From NCBI GenBank assembly GCA_963792175.1, contig CAWBVG010000040.1, forward strand, positions 57,522-121,521: 64,000 bases of DNA, written 5' to 3'. The DNA comes from CAWBVG01 sp963792175 (lineage in GTDB: Bacteria > Acidobacteriota > Vicinamibacteria > Vicinamibacterales > CAVVIG01). The position numbers and the translations under genes were made by a program. Each line of letters starts with the position of its first letter. Within the stretch, counting starts at the first letter, position 1. Below, piece by piece: positions 28,554 to 38,548 of the stretch. Below the pieces are notes generated by a model. The model had not been told where the DNA came from. It worked only from the letters and a program-made list of their open reading frames with translations, and searched no databases.

Positions 28554-29693
28554 TTATCTCGCCAGACAGAACCTTCTGACAAGTTCGACGAGCGCATCTC
28601 GACATACCAGGACGTCCTGGACAGAGACGTACTCTTCGGTCGAGTGCAAACCGGCGCCGCCAGGGCCGAACAGCACGGACGGAATGCCGGCATAGCCGAG
28701 CACCGCAGCGTCCGTCCAGAAACTGGCACCCACAATCGCGGGAGCGCGGCTCACGTGCGACAGCGACGCCGCCAGTGTCTGCGGAAGTTCATGAGCAACA
28801 GGCACTTCGTACGCAGGCCGGCTGAACATTGCCGAGGCGCTTGCGCGAAACGTGGGATCCTCTCGTGTCAGGGTCGACAGAATGTCGCGCACTTCGTTCA
28901 GCGCGGTCGACTCAGGTTCTCCCGGCAGCGTCCGCCGCTCCATCTGTAAACTCGCGCGGTCGGGGTAGCTACTCAGCTCGCGGCCGCCTTCGATAAACGA
29001 GGCGTGCAGCGAACCGGCACCCATCAGCGGATGAGGCGGCCGCGCCTGAATCGCGGTATCGAGCGCTTCGAGGCGGGTGAGGACGCGGCCCAGGCGCAGG
29101 ATCGCATCCTGCCCTTCCGCCGGACGGCTGCCATGTGCAGCCTTCCCCATCACCTCCACCGCCACCCACGCAAATCCTTTGTGGCCGACGGCGATCGCCA
29201 GATCGGTTGGCTCGGTGACGACGGCGCCATCGGCGTGCCAGTTCTTGACGAGTGCGTCCGCGCCGATGCTCGAATGCTCTTCGTCGACGACAGCAGCGAC
29301 CACGAGACGGCCGGCGGCGAGACCTTTTTCCGCAATCGCGCCGGCGGCGGCGATCATCGCCGCGACACCACCCTTCATGTCCTGAGCGCCGCGGCCGTAC
29401 AAGCGGCCGTCGCGCTCGGTCGGCACAAACGGATCGCGCATGCCGGCGACGCCCACCGTGTCAGTGTGGCCGCAGAACATCAGCGTGCGTCCCTTCGCGC
29501 GCCCCTCGAGCACGCCGACGACATTCGGCCGGCCGGGCGCCACCGCTTCCACGGACACCTCGAGACCGAAGCCACGCATCGCGGCGGCGACGGCGGCGGC
29601 AACTTCCTGCTCGCCGGGCGCGCCGGGGACAAGGGTCGGGTTGACGGAGTTGATCGCGACGAGATCGCGAAGCAGGCGGATCGCTGGGTCCAT
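28554..29693 (-). CDS. M20 family metallopeptidase (ArgE/DapE/ACY1-like)
   Basis: Zinc-dependent amidohydrolase removing an acyl group or amino acid from a small peptide-like substrate; cytoplasmic. The 379 residues show the complete M20 metal set: GHTDTV, YGRGAQDMKGGVAAM, DEEHSSIGAD (with the catalytic glutamate) and a C-terminal GLHSTEEYVSV histidine. The dimerisation domain lies at about 180-290 (HGSRPAEGQDAI). The exact substrate (acetylornithine, succinyl-diaminopimelate or another) cannot be decided from sequence or from neighbours. The frame is intact. Confidence 0.88.
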   Translation of the reverse strand: MDPAIRLLRDLVAINSVNPTLVPGAPGEQEVAAAVAAAMRGFGLEVSVEAVAPGRPNVVGVLEGRAKGRTLMFCGHTDTVGVAGMRDPFVPTERDGRLYGRGAQDMKGGVAAMIAAAGAIAEKGLAAGRLVVAAVVDEEHSSIGADALVKNWHADGAVVTEPTDLAIAVGHKGFAWVAVEVMGKAAHGSRPAEGQDAILRLGRVLTRLEALDTAIQARPPHPLMGAGSLHASFIEGGRELSSYPDRASLQMERRTLPGEPESTALNEVRDILSTLTREDPTFRASASAMFSRPAYEVPVAHELPQTLAASLSHVSRAPAIVGASFWTDAAVLGYAGIPSVLFGPGGAGLHSTEEYVSVQDVLVCRDALVELVRRFCLAR

Positions 29694-29708
29694 TGGCGGT
29701 TAGCGCTG

Positions 29709-29787
29709 CCACGAAATCACGAAACCACGAAAACCAAACTCTCGTTCGTGTACATTTCTTATTTCGTGTTTTCGTGCTTTCGTGGCC
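29709..29787. repeat. Short-period inverted repeat, CACGAA class
   Basis: CCACGAAATCACGAAACCACG words are complemented by TTCGTGTTTTCGTGCTTTCG words around a short centre. It lies between divergent genes, 19 nt before the SDR start codon. Same class as 1111-1185. Confidence 0.85.
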
Positions 29788-29805
29788 TTCGCATATGCTC
29801 GATCG

Positions 29806-30603
29806 ATGAATCGCGTCATCGCAATCACCGGCGCATCCGCGGGTATCGGACGCGCGACGGCCGTGCGCGCCGCGCGCGACGGTGCGGCGGTGGCCATCTG
29901 CGCCCGGCGGGCAGACCGGCTCGAGGCGGTCGCGGCCGAAATCACGGCAGCGGGCGGGCAGGCGCTGGCGACTCCAGCGGACGTGACCGATGCGGACGGC
30001 ATGGAACGCTTCGTCAGCCACGTCGTCGATCGCTTCGGGCGGCTCGACGTGATGATGTGCAACGCCGGCTACGGCATCGCCGGCGCCATCGACGAGGTCA
30101 CAGCGGCGCAGGCGCGGAAGGTGATGGAGGTGAACTACATCGGCACCTACCACGCCGCCCGCGCCGCGCTCCGCGTGTTCCGCCGGCAGCGCCACGGCCA
30201 CATCATCATCGTCTCGTCGATCGTCGGCAAGCGCGGCGTGCCGTACATGGGCGCATACGCCGCCACGAAGTTTGCGCAGGTGGGCCTCGCGGAGTGCCTG
30301 CGCTCGGAGCTGGTCGGCACGGCTATCCATGTCAGCGTGGTGTATCCGGTCTCGACCGACACCGAGTTCTTCGGCGTGATGTCGCACGAGACCGGCACCA
30401 CCGTGGTGCGCGGACCCGGTCCGCGTCAGGATGCCGAGGCGGTCGCCGACGCGATCGCGCGCGCCATCGAGCGCCCGGTGCCCGAGGTGTACCCGTGGTT
30501 CAAATCGCGGGCGCTGGTGTGGCTCAACGCGTTCGCGCCGGGATTCTGCGATCGCATCGTCCAGCGCTTCGGCCGCAAGCCCCTGCAGAGGGAACGGAGA
30601 TGA
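29806..30603 (+). CDS. Short-chain dehydrogenase/reductase (SDR)
   Basis: NAD(P)-dependent oxidoreductase of 265 residues. The classical SDR features are all present: TGASAGIGRA for the nucleotide loop, CNAGYG, the catalytic serine in IIIVSSIVGKRG, and YAATK. The C-terminal extension (WFKSRALVWLNAFAPGFCDRIVQRF) is amphipathic and may touch the membrane. The substrate is unknown. The ATG at 29806 follows TATGCT by 6 nt with no ribosome binding site, suggesting a leaderless message. Confidence 0.88.
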   Translation: MNRVIAITGASAGIGRATAVRAARDGAAVAICARRADRLEAVAAEITAAGGQALATPADVTDADGMERFVSHVVDRFGRLDVMMCNAGYGIAGAIDEVTAAQARKVMEVNYIGTYHAARAALRVFRRQRHGHIIIVSSIVGKRGVPYMGAYAATKFAQVGLAECLRSELVGTAIHVSVVYPVSTDTEFFGVMSHETGTTVVRGPGPRQDAEAVADAIARAIERPVPEVYPWFKSRALVWLNAFAPGFCDRIVQRFGRKPLQRERR

Positions 30604-30862
30604 CGGAGCGAACGGGAAACCACAGAGCAACGGAGAAACGGAGGTTGAACGGAGATGTGCCGGTTCGACGGGTCGGCCTGCGCAGCAGGCCGACGAGCGC
30701 GAACGGATCGGATCGCGAAAACGAGCACCCTGGATCGCGTGGTGTTCGTTTTCGCGATCCGATCCGTTCGCGCCGCGTCGCTTCGCGACGCCCGTCGAAC
30801 CGGAACCTCTCGCCTCCGTTCCGTCTCCGTTGCTCCGTTCCTCCGTGTGATCCCGTTCGCTC
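30604..30862. repeat. Cloverleaf-like palindromic element
   Basis: The gap holds nested inverted repeats. An outer stem pairs CCGGTTCGACGGG (30660-30672) with CCCGTCGAACCGG (30791-30803), perfect over 13 bp. Inside lie three hairpins: 30672-30694 (perfect 10-bp stem, loop GCA), 30697-30773 (33-bp stem with one G-T pair, 11-nt loop) and 30775-30791 (perfect 7-bp stem, loop TTC). Outside the outer stem, short-period CGGAG words at 30606-30656 are complemented by CTCCG words at 30810-30862. No open frame of its own is evident. Confidence 0.85.
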
Positions 30863-30895
30863 CGTATCCTCCGTTAACGGCGGGGGCGCGCGCGC

Positions 30896-32255
30896 GTGAG
30901 CATCCCGCACGAGCGCGCCGTCGATATCGCCACTGCCGTCCGCGACGCCGGCGGCCGCGCGCTCGTCGTCGGCGGCTGGGTCCGCGACCGCCTGCTCGGA
31001 CACGAGTCGCCGGACATCGACATCGAGGTGTTCGGCATGCCGGGCGACCGGCTCCGGAACGTGCTCGAGACGTTTGGCCGCGTCGAGGCGGTCGGCGAAA
31101 GCTTTCAGGTGTTCAAGCTCGGCGACATCGACGTGTCGCTGCCGCGGCGAGACTCGAAGGCCGGGCGCGGACACAAAGGGTTCGTCGTCGTCGGCGATCC
31201 CGACATGTCCATCGAGGAGGCCGCCCGGCGGCGCGATTTCACCATCAACGCCATCTCGTGGGATCCGCTGACCGACAAGTACTTCGATCCGTTCCACGGC
31301 CGCGCAGACCTCGAGCGGCGCTACTTGCGGATGGTCGACGCCCGCACATTCCCGGACGACAGCCTGCGGGTGCTGCGCGCGGTCCAGTTCGTGGCGCGCT
31401 TCGATCTCGAGCTCGACCTCGAAACGCGCGCGCTCTGCCGGACGATTCAGCTCGACGATCTGCCGGCCGAGCGCATCTGGGGCGAAATCGAAAAGCTGCT
31501 GTTCGCGCCCGCGGCCTTCCGTCGGTTTTGCCCTCGCCATGGATCTCGGCGTGGTCGCCGCGCTCTTTCCGGAACTGCAGGCGCTCGCCGGTTGTCCACA
31601 GGAGCCGGAGTGGCATCCCGAAGGCGACGTCTGGGTGCACACGCTCCAGGTGATCGACCGCGCGCGCACGCGCCTCGACGACCTGCCCCGCCCGCAGCAG
31701 CTGGCCGTCATGCTGGGCGCGGTCGCTCACGATCTGGGGAAGCCGGCGACGACGGCGTTCAGCGACGGACGCATTCGATCGATCGATCACGAGGACCGCG
31801 GCGTGGCGCCGGCGTCGGCGTGGCTGGATCGGCTCAACGTGAACTCGATCGATGGTTATGACGTGCGCCGGCAGGTCCTCGGCATCACCGCGCAGCATCT
31901 GAAACCCGGATCGTGGTTCAAGGTGCGGGACGAGGTCGGCGACGGCGCGTTTCGACGGCTGGCGCAGAAGGTCGATCTCGAGCTGCTGGCGCGCGTCGCG
32001 AAATCCGATTGCGAGGGACGAAAGCCCGGCGTGTTCGACTGTTCGGCCATGGACTGGTTCGTCGAACGTGCGCGTGCGATCGGCGCGGACAAGGGTCCGC
32101 CGAAACCGATCCTGTTGGGACGTCATCTTCTCGAGTTGGGATTGAAGCCCGGCCCGCGCGTCGGCGAGATTCTGAAGGCGGTCTACGAGCTGCAGATGGA
32201 CGGAAGCGTGACGAACCTGGAGGAAGCGGTCACCGTCGCGAAACGTCTGCTCTGA
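30896..32255 (+). CDS. cca: CCA-adding tRNA nucleotidyltransferase with HD domain (one frame break)
   Basis: Adds or repairs the CCA end of tRNAs; class II nucleotidyltransferase. The head domain has VVGGWVRDRLLG, the metal aspartates in PDIDIEVF, then RRRDFTINAISWDP and DSLRVLRAVQFVARF. The C-terminal HD phosphohydrolase region carries HTLQVIDRARTRL and AHDLGKPATT, as in multifunctional enterobacterial Cca. The frame breaks near 31530, before the HD region. GTG start. It lies directly downstream of the cloverleaf element. About 450 residues in total. Confidence 0.88.
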
Positions 32256-32275
32256 TCTCGCGTGTCCTGCCGCGA

Positions 32276-34986
32276 TCATTTCTTCAGAAGCGCCGGCCAG
32301 TTGAGGACGACGGTAATGGTCGACGCCGCAGGTTCTCTGGCGCTGCCGGCGGCCGGCTTGAGCATCAGAAATCGTTGGCCATCGGGAGCGACCGCATATG
32401 AATTGGCCGGCCCGCCCGGGTGCCGCAACCCAGGCGACAACTGCGTGTCGAACAGAGCCTTGGGGATGCCGGCGCGGAATGTCGACCCGCGGTTTGAATC
32501 GGCACCGCCATCAGCGGCGAGCCGCTGAACGGGTTGATGTTGTTGACGTAGAACAGCTCCTTGCCGTCGCGGCGCCACCGCGGATACACGCCGCCGTCGG
32601 TCGAGACCGGCCATTTGCCTGAACCGCTCGGGAACGGCCGTACGTACACTTCCGAGCGGCCGCTTTCGGTCGAGTGATACGCGAGCCATCGCCATCCGGG
32701 GAGATCTCTCCGAAGAGTTCGGTGAACGGCGTCTGGGTAAATGGAAACGGCTTCCGATCGCCAAATAACGGCAGCACCCACAGATCGGCTGATGCCCTTG
32801 GGTCGTTCATCGAGAACAACAGATAGCGGCCATCAGACGACCAGCTCTTCGCAGCTTTCGGGAATTGAGGTGGCAAGTCGAGCAGCTTCTCCTCGTCGCC
32901 GGAGCCATCCGACGCTTTGGCGTAGATCGCCTAAACACCTCGACGCTGCGAGGCGTACGCGATACGACGACCATCCGGAGACCAGACGGGCGCGACGTTG
33001 TCTTGCATCGCGTCGAGTGTGAGACGCGACATCGTCCCGCGCTCGGAATCGGCCACCCAGATGTCGCCGCCTTGATCGGCGTGCCGATGGACGGCGATTC
33101 GCTGTCCATCCGGCGCCAAATCGACACCGTAGTACTGTGCCGCCGCGCCCACTGTGGCGATCGATTTCCCAGCGCGGTCCACCCACGTCAACTGCAAATC
33201 ATCGCCGGATGACACGGCATTGCGATAGGTGAGGACGCCCGTGCTGGACGCCGAGAATGCGGCGAGGATGCCGCTGAACGAGACTTGCTCCGACGACAGG
33301 CACCGGGTCTCCGGAAGTCGACAGCGTCGAGAGATCGAACGGGTGCGCCAGCAGCGTGCCTTCCTTGACGTACAGAAGATGGCCCTGGGCATATCTCGCG
33401 TGATAGTCCTCCTTCAGGACTCGAGACCCGCCATCCGATCCCAGCGTGCCGAGATACATTCCTGCGTCTGGCGCCTTGCACGCGGTACAGCACGTGACGG
33501 CCATCAGGAAGAAACGATGGATTCCATATCGAGTCGCCGTCGGCAGGCGCCTTGATCGCGACCGTTGGCTCTCCGCCAGCTGCCGATACCTGCAGCAGCG
33601 GCCCCGCGGCCTGACCAAACACGATGATGCCGTCCCGATTCCACGCGCCGCCGCGTCCGCCCGCGACATTGCAGAGCGTTTGCGGCGGGCCGCCGCCGAC
33701 ATCAATCTTCTTCAGCTTGCCCTGCGCGAAGAATCCCAGGTAGCGGCTGTCCGGCGACCAGAACAGGTCCGGCGCAGCGCCGTCGGTGCCGGCGAGCGGC
33801 GTCGCCGTGAGTGAATCGATCGGTCGAATCCAGATTTGCAGCTTCGGCGCCAGCACGAACGCCAGCTTTCGGCCGTCCGGCGAAACGTGCCGCTGTTGAG
33901 GCCGTTGTTGCCGATGTTGGTGTCGAAGCGGCCCTCCGGCGCGAGGATCTGAAAGCGGACGACCGCCGGCGCGGCGCGGGGCATCAGCACGTAGGTGACG
34001 CCAACACCGGCCAGCGCGAGACCGAGCACACTGGCGATTGACCACGCGAGCCGCGCGCTCGTGGGCGAACGTTTCGCGGCGGCAGCCGGCGCCGGCGGCA
34101 ACGGGTCCGCGATCGCGTCGTCGAGCTCGAGCCGCGCGTCGCCGATGTCGCGCAGCCGTCGGCTCGAATCTTTCTCGAGACATCGGCGAAGCAGCGCGCG
34201 AAGCCGGGGCGGAGTTTCGGCCGGCAGCGCGGACCAATCGGGTTCGGTCTTGAGAATCGCCGCCACGGCGTCACTCACGGTATCGCCGGCGTCGAAGGTC
34301 TGTCTGCCCGCGATCATCTCGAACAGCACACAACCGAACGCCCAGATGTCGGTGCGCTTGTCCACCGGTCGGCCGCGCGCCTGTTCGGGACTCATGTAGG
34401 CGGCGGTACCCAAAATCACACCAGCGAACGTCGCGTGCACGCTCAGCGTCGGCGACATCGACAATCCGGCCGACCCGCTCGCGCCGCCCGGCTCGACCAT
34501 CTTGGCCAGGCCGAAGTCGAGCACTTTCACCGCGCCGTTCGCCGTGATCTTGATGTTCGCGGGTTTGAGATCGCGGTGGATGACGCCTCTTTCATGCGCT
34601 GACTCGAGCGCCTCCGCGATCTGCCGTGCAATCGGCAGCGCTTCGTCGAGCGGAAGCCGCGAGCCTTTCACCCGGAGCGCGTCGAGCTTTTCCGCGAGCG
34701 TCTGGCCCTCGACCAGCTCGAGGACGATGGCGGCCTTGCCGTCGGTTTCGTCGAGGCCGTAGATCGCGGCGATATTGGGATGGTTCAGCGTCGCCAGCAA
34801 CTGCGCTTCGCGCTGAAACCGCGCGACGCGATCCGAGTCGGCGACGAAGGCGTCGGGAAGAATCTTGATCGCGACGTCGCGGCCCAGCTTCGTGTCGCGC
34901 GCGCGATACACCTCGCCCATGCCGCCGGCGCCGAGCGGCGCGACGATTTCATACGGCCCGAGTCGCGTACCGGCAGCAAGCAACAT
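32276..34986 (-). CDS. Membrane Ser/Thr protein kinase with TolB-type propeller (kinase intact; many frame breaks after)
   Basis: Hanks-type kinase with an extracytoplasmic sensor-like propeller. The kinase domain (about 1-280) is in one frame: GAGGMGEVYRARD, VAIKIL, HRDLKPANI, LDFGLAK, GTAAYMSPEQARG. A TM helix (LAWSIASVLGLALAGVGVTYV) follows. The rest encodes WD40/TolB-like blades (SPDGRKLAFV, WSPDSRYLGFF, FLPDGRHVLYRV and others), but the frame changes at least seven times between 33890 and 32276. The density is higher than elsewhere, so real decay cannot be excluded. Last residues VLNWPALLKK. This architecture is common in Acidobacteriota. Confidence 0.82.
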
Positions 34987-35105
34987 GGAGTCGCCCAGCG
35001 AGCCCTGGTTTCGAGACGGCAGAGCAGGTCCGCGGATTATAGGTTAGAAGAGGCAGTCGACCGGTCCCACACGACCTACCGGGTTCCGGCCTGTACAATG
35101 CCCGC

Positions 35106-35336
35106 ATGGCGCGATATACGCTGGTCTACGGCGTGCGGCTCATTCCTGAAGGGACGCTCAAAGGCGTCGACGAAGCCACGCTCAAGCTCGCCGACGGTTC
35201 ATCGGCCGGTCTGACGCTCCACACGTTCGACGGCACCATCCCGCAACTGCGGCGCTCGCTCGACCGCAGCCTCGACGCCTTCTTCGATCTGCTTCCAGGC
35301 GCCGCCGACGAAGACGTCGAAGCGTTCGGCGACTGA
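35106..35336 (+). CDS. Small hypothetical protein upstream of the cation antiporter
   Basis: Protein of 76 residues with no recognised domain. It is mostly polar with an acidic C-terminus (LPGAADEDVEAFGD), and no TM segment is seen. The ATG at 35106 follows TACAAT by 6 nt with no ribosome binding site, so the message is probably leaderless. Its stop overlaps the antiporter ATG (TGATG), so it leads a two-gene unit and may help express or regulate the antiporter. Confidence 0.55.
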   Translation: MARYTLVYGVRLIPEGTLKGVDEATLKLADGSSAGLTLHTFDGTIPQLRRSLDRSLDAFFDLLPGAADEDVEAFGD

Positions 35337-36422
35337 TGTTCCGAGCGCTCGTCGACAACCGCCTCAACCTGCTGCTGGCGGTCGCGCCCGTGTCCTGGGT
35401 GCTCGCCTATACAGCGCCAGGCTCGCCCTGGATTTTCATCACGGCCGCCGTCTCGCTGATACCGCTCGCCGGCCTCATCGGGCTCGGCACCGAACAGCTC
35501 GCACGTCGTTCGGGTCCGGGATGGGGCGGCTTTCTCAACGCCACCTTCGGCAACGCGGCGGAGTTGATCATCGCGCTGGTCGCGTTGAACAAAGGGCACG
35601 TCGAGCTGGTCAAGGCGTCGATCACCGGCAGCATCGTCGGCAACCTGCTGCTCGTGCTCGGGCTGTCCTTTTTCGTCGGCGGACTGGGACGGCGCTCGCA
35701 GAAGTTTCATCGCACCGCCGCCAACAATACCGGGGCCATGCTGTTCCTCGCCGTTGTGGCGCTCGTCATGCCGGCGGTCTACGATCTGTCGCTCTACGGA
35801 AGTCTCGCCGCGCGTCCGCTGGAGATCGATCGACTCAGCTTCGGGAGCGCGCTGGTCCTCATCGCCGCCTACGCGGGCAGTCTGATCTACGCCTTCACCG
35901 CACAGCGCGATCTCTTCAGATCCAGCCACGAAGGAGACAACGACTCACCCCACCTCACCCCGTTCGCGGCGATGTCGCTCCTCGCGATCGGCACCGTCCT
36001 GACAACGATCCAGGCAGAAATTCTCGTCGGCGCGATGGAGCCGGCGCTCGCGCGGTTCGGGCTCACCGAGTTGTTCGTCGGCGTCATCGTCATTGCACTC
36101 ATTGGCAACGCCGCCGAACACTTCTCGGCCGTGACCGCCGCGCATCGCGACGAGATGACGCTGGCCGTCGAGATTTCCGTGGGCAGTTCTGCGCAGATCG
36201 CGCTTGCTGGTCGCGCCGGGCCTGGTGCTCTACTCCTTTGCCATCGGACATCCGATGTCGCTGCTGTTCAACGGGTTCGAGATTGCGGCGATCGCGCTGT
36301 CGGTGCTTGCCACCAACATCGTGGTCATGGATGGCGAGAGCAACTGGGTCGAAGGGCTCCAGCTGCTGTCGGTCTATCTCATCCTCGCACTGGCGTTTTA
36401 TTTCATCCCGGCGGCTGGCTGA
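35336..36422 (+). CDS. Calcium/proton antiporter, CaCA/Cax family (one frame break)
   Basis: Inner-membrane antiporter exporting Ca2+, or another divalent or monovalent cation, in exchange for protons. It has about eleven TM helices. The two inverted alpha-repeats carry the signature acidic motifs: GNAAELIIALVALNKG near residue 80 and GNAAEHFSAVTAA near residue 255. A short acidic linker lies between the halves (HEGDNDSPH). The frame breaks near 36205 and the protein continues LVAPGLVLYSFAIGHPMSLLF to the stop at 36422. About 361 residues, typical for Cax. ATG overlaps the previous stop. Confidence 0.9.
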
Positions 36423-36440
36423 GCCGGGCAACGCGTGTTC

Positions 36441-36516
36441 AGGAAGGTTTACAGAAGGTCAAAAGATCAGGAGGGTACCTTGGTAAAAACTCCTGATCTC
36501 CTGCCCTCCTGTAAAG
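36441..36516. repeat. Short-period inverted repeat, CAGGAGGG class
   Basis: GATCAGGAG (36465-36473) pairs perfectly with CTCCTGATC (36490-36498) across 16 nt, within longer imperfect arms. It lies just after the antiporter gene and may act as its terminator. Confidence 0.7.
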
Positions 36517-36547
36517 CCGCCGGCTCTCTGATGCGATAATGGCTTCG

Positions 36548-37306
36548 ATGGGAGAGTTGAGCGATCGTCTGATCGCGGAGCTCGTCGATGCCGTCCGCGC
36601 GCAGCTCCGCAAGGAAACAGCGGACCGGCTGCGGGATATTTATCTCATCGGCGACATCGAGAAGGATACGGCACGGAGCTGCATCGAACGGCTGCGGGAG
36701 CTCGCCAACGAGAACGACCGGCCGATTACCGTGTTCATCAACAGCGCCGGCGGGAATGTCACCGACGGCCTGGCCATTCACGATGCCATCCGCCACGTCA
36801 TCAAGCGCGGCATCGAAGTGAAGATCATCGTGCAGGGGATGGCGTATTCGATGGGCTCGATCGTCCTGCAGGCGGCAAGCGAAGGCAAGCGGCTCGCCTT
36901 TCCGCATTCCTGGATCATGATTCACGAGCCGGCGAAATGGGCCGGCTGGCAGTCGACGACGGCCGCGGCGCAGCATCTGGAGCGGCTCAAACAGATGCAG
37001 GATCAGATCTACAAGATCCTGTCGTCGCGGTCGGGCAAACCGCTGCGTCAGATCATCAAGGACACCAAGCGCACCGACTTCTACCTGGACGCACCGAGCG
37101 CGTTGGAATACGGGCTGATCGACGCGGTGGTCGCGGGAGAGCTCCCGGAGCCGAAGCCGCAGCCGGTGGACGCGAAAGACACCGCGCCTCCCCTACAGCC
37201 GCTCGAGGCGCCGCGTCAGCAGGAAGCGGCGCGCGAACGGCCGGCCGTGGAGACAGGAGAGGGGACTCAGTCTGGAGGGGCGCGGGGGGCAGGAAAAACA
37301 AGATAG
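36548..37306 (+). CDS. ClpP-like serine protease with proline-rich tail
   Basis: Clp-type peptidase fold of 252 residues; no Clp ATPase gene is adjacent. IYLIGDIEKDTA and FINSAGGNVTDGLAIHD match ClpP. The nucleophile region reads GMAYSMGSIV (usual GMAASMGA), and the histidine sits in WIMIHEP. The aspartate region, usually DTERDRFLSA, reads DTKRTDFYLDA with an extra residue, so the catalytic Asp position is uncertain. A tail of about 50 residues is rich in Pro, Glu and Ala. The ATG at 36548 is 7 nt after GATAAT; an in-frame ATG at 36539 overlaps that box. Confidence 0.82.
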   Translation: MGELSDRLIAELVDAVRAQLRKETADRLRDIYLIGDIEKDTARSCIERLRELANENDRPITVFINSAGGNVTDGLAIHDAIRHVIKRGIEVKIIVQGMAYSMGSIVLQAASEGKRLAFPHSWIMIHEPAKWAGWQSTTAAAQHLERLKQMQDQIYKILSSRSGKPLRQIIKDTKRTDFYLDAPSALEYGLIDAVVAGELPEPKPQPVDAKDTAPPLQPLEAPRQQEAARERPAVETGEGTQSGGARGAGKTR

Positions 37307-37360
37307 TTCGAGCAGGCGCCACAGATCGTGAGCGCAGCGGCTTCTGCCTCGCGGTACCCG

Positions 37361-38308
37361 TCACGGAAGGACCGCGCATACCGGACCCACTGCATCAGAC
37401 ACGCCGTCCTCCAGCTCCCTGCTGGCGATACAGACTTGATTGCGCCCCCTCCCCTTCGCTCGGTAGAGCGCCGCGTCGGCCGAGCGGAACAGCGTCTCAC
37501 CCGCTTCGACGTCGCTGGATGACGCGGCTTGCGACGGTCCGCTGCCATCAAATACGGCGCAGATGCCACCGACGCTGATGGACAAGGTGCCGGCTGCAAA
37601 CGGACGACCCGCAAGCTCCGGCGCGCTGGCATCCACGGCACGGCGCAGGCCGTCGGCGACTTGGTAGGCCAGGGACGCCGTGCACCGCGGGATTGCAATC
37701 ACGAACTCGTCGCCACCGTAGCGGCAGCCAACCGCGTCGGAGGGAAGCCGCTCACCAATAATGCGACCGACCGTTCGAACGGCTTCGGCACCCGTCAGAT
37801 GTCCGTATTGGTCGTTCAGCGATTTCAGGCGATCCAGATCGAGCACGAGCACCGCAAGCGTCGCGTGGGTCCGTCGGGCTTCGCGCACCATCGTGATCAG
37901 CCGGGCTTCGAACGAGCGCAGGTTGTGCAGGCCCGTCAGATCGTCGGTCATGGCAAGCCGACGCAGGTGGTCCGCATCGCGTGTCATTTTCGCCGTGATC
38001 ATGCCTACCGCCAGAAACAAGGTGATCTGCACGAGGTCGGGCTCTTCGTACTTCAGCGTGAACAGGTGAGGATTCGCGACGTGGTAGAGCAGAATCGCCG
38101 AAAGCGCTGAGATCACCCCGCCGCGCATTCTGAATCTGACTGCCGCCAGGATGATGGGCAGATAGTACAGATGCTGCACGGGCGTAGCGCCGGTGGCTCG
38201 GTCCGCGGCAAAAACCAGCAGCAGCGCTCCGACCACCAGGGCAGCCGCCCACAGCGGCGATCGCGTGGACCGGCCAACCAACCGACCGTGACTTGTCGTC
38301 AAGCGCAT
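37361..38308 (-). CDS. Membrane diguanylate cyclase (GGDEF)
   Basis: Synthesises the second messenger c-di-GMP. An N-terminal membrane region of about five helices (WAAALVVGALLLVFAADRA, LYYLPIILAAVRFRM and others) resembles small MASE-type sensors. The GGDEF domain has DDLTGLHNLRSFEARL, LDLDRLKSLNDQYGH and an intact active site CRYGGDEFVIA. No RxxD inhibitory site is evident five residues before it, so product inhibition may be absent. The start at 38308 was chosen because an earlier in-frame ATG overlaps the upstream gene; this leaves an 11-nt gap and one operon with the two genes before it. Confidence 0.88.
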   Translation of the reverse strand: MRLTTSHGRLVGRSTRSPLWAAALVVGALLLVFAADRATGATPVQHLYYLPIILAAVRFRMRGGVISALSAILLYHVANPHLFTLKYEEPDLVQITLFLAVGMITAKMTRDADHLRRLAMTDDLTGLHNLRSFEARLITMVREARRTHATLAVLVLDLDRLKSLNDQYGHLTGAEAVRTVGRIIGERLPSDAVGCRYGGDEFVIAIPRCTASLAYQVADGLRRAVDASAPELAGRPFAAGTLSISVGGICAVFDGSGPSQAASSSDVEAGETLFRSADAALYRAKGRGRNQVCIASRELEDGVSDAVGPVCAVLP

Positions 38309-38319
38309 ACTCGAACCTG

Positions 38320-38532
38320 TCACACGTCGTCCGAAACCCGCGCATACGTGTTGTTCGGACGACACCAGAGAAAGTGCGAGGCGACCAACGCCTCCACGAC
38401 GGCATCACACAGCGACGCGTCGAGGCGCCACAACCGGCGCATCTGCCACCTCGTGAGAGTCAGGCCCGGCATCTCCCGATACTCCGCGCGCACACGATCA
38501 GCCCACTCCGCAACCCGTGTTTCGGCCAACAT
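38320..38532 (-). CDS. Small conserved hypothetical protein, HTH-like
   Basis: Protein of 70 residues: WADRVRAEYREMPGLTLT, then a helix-turn-helix-like stretch (RWQMRRLWRLDASLCDAVVEALV) and a C-terminal FLWCRPNNTYAR. Similar MPGLxLT...RLW.LD proteins occur beside regulators in other bacteria, but I know no assigned function. It lies between the SnoaL-like gene (16 nt) and the GGDEF gene (11 nt), so it is probably cotranscribed with them. A DNA-binding role is inference only. Confidence 0.6.
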   Translation of the reverse strand: MLAETRVAEWADRVRAEYREMPGLTLTRWQMRRLWRLDASLCDAVVEALVASHFLWCRPNNTYARVSDDV

Positions 38533-38548
38533 GGCGCCCTCCGTTCAG

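Noticed and set aside
30604..30862. Classic MITE with terminal inverted repeats and target duplication
   Set aside because: Inverted arms exist, but I found no clean flanking direct repeat; left as a structured element of unknown type.
29004..30899. 631-codon plus-strand open frame opposite the M20 peptidase and across the SDR gene
   Set aside because: It runs out of frame through the SDR gene and the cloverleaf element, has no family motif, and is explained by codon-position GC bias.
32276..33890. Calling the kinase propeller region a pseudogene
   Set aside because: Frame breaks are dense, but similar breaks affect essential genes nearby, so error is at least as likely.
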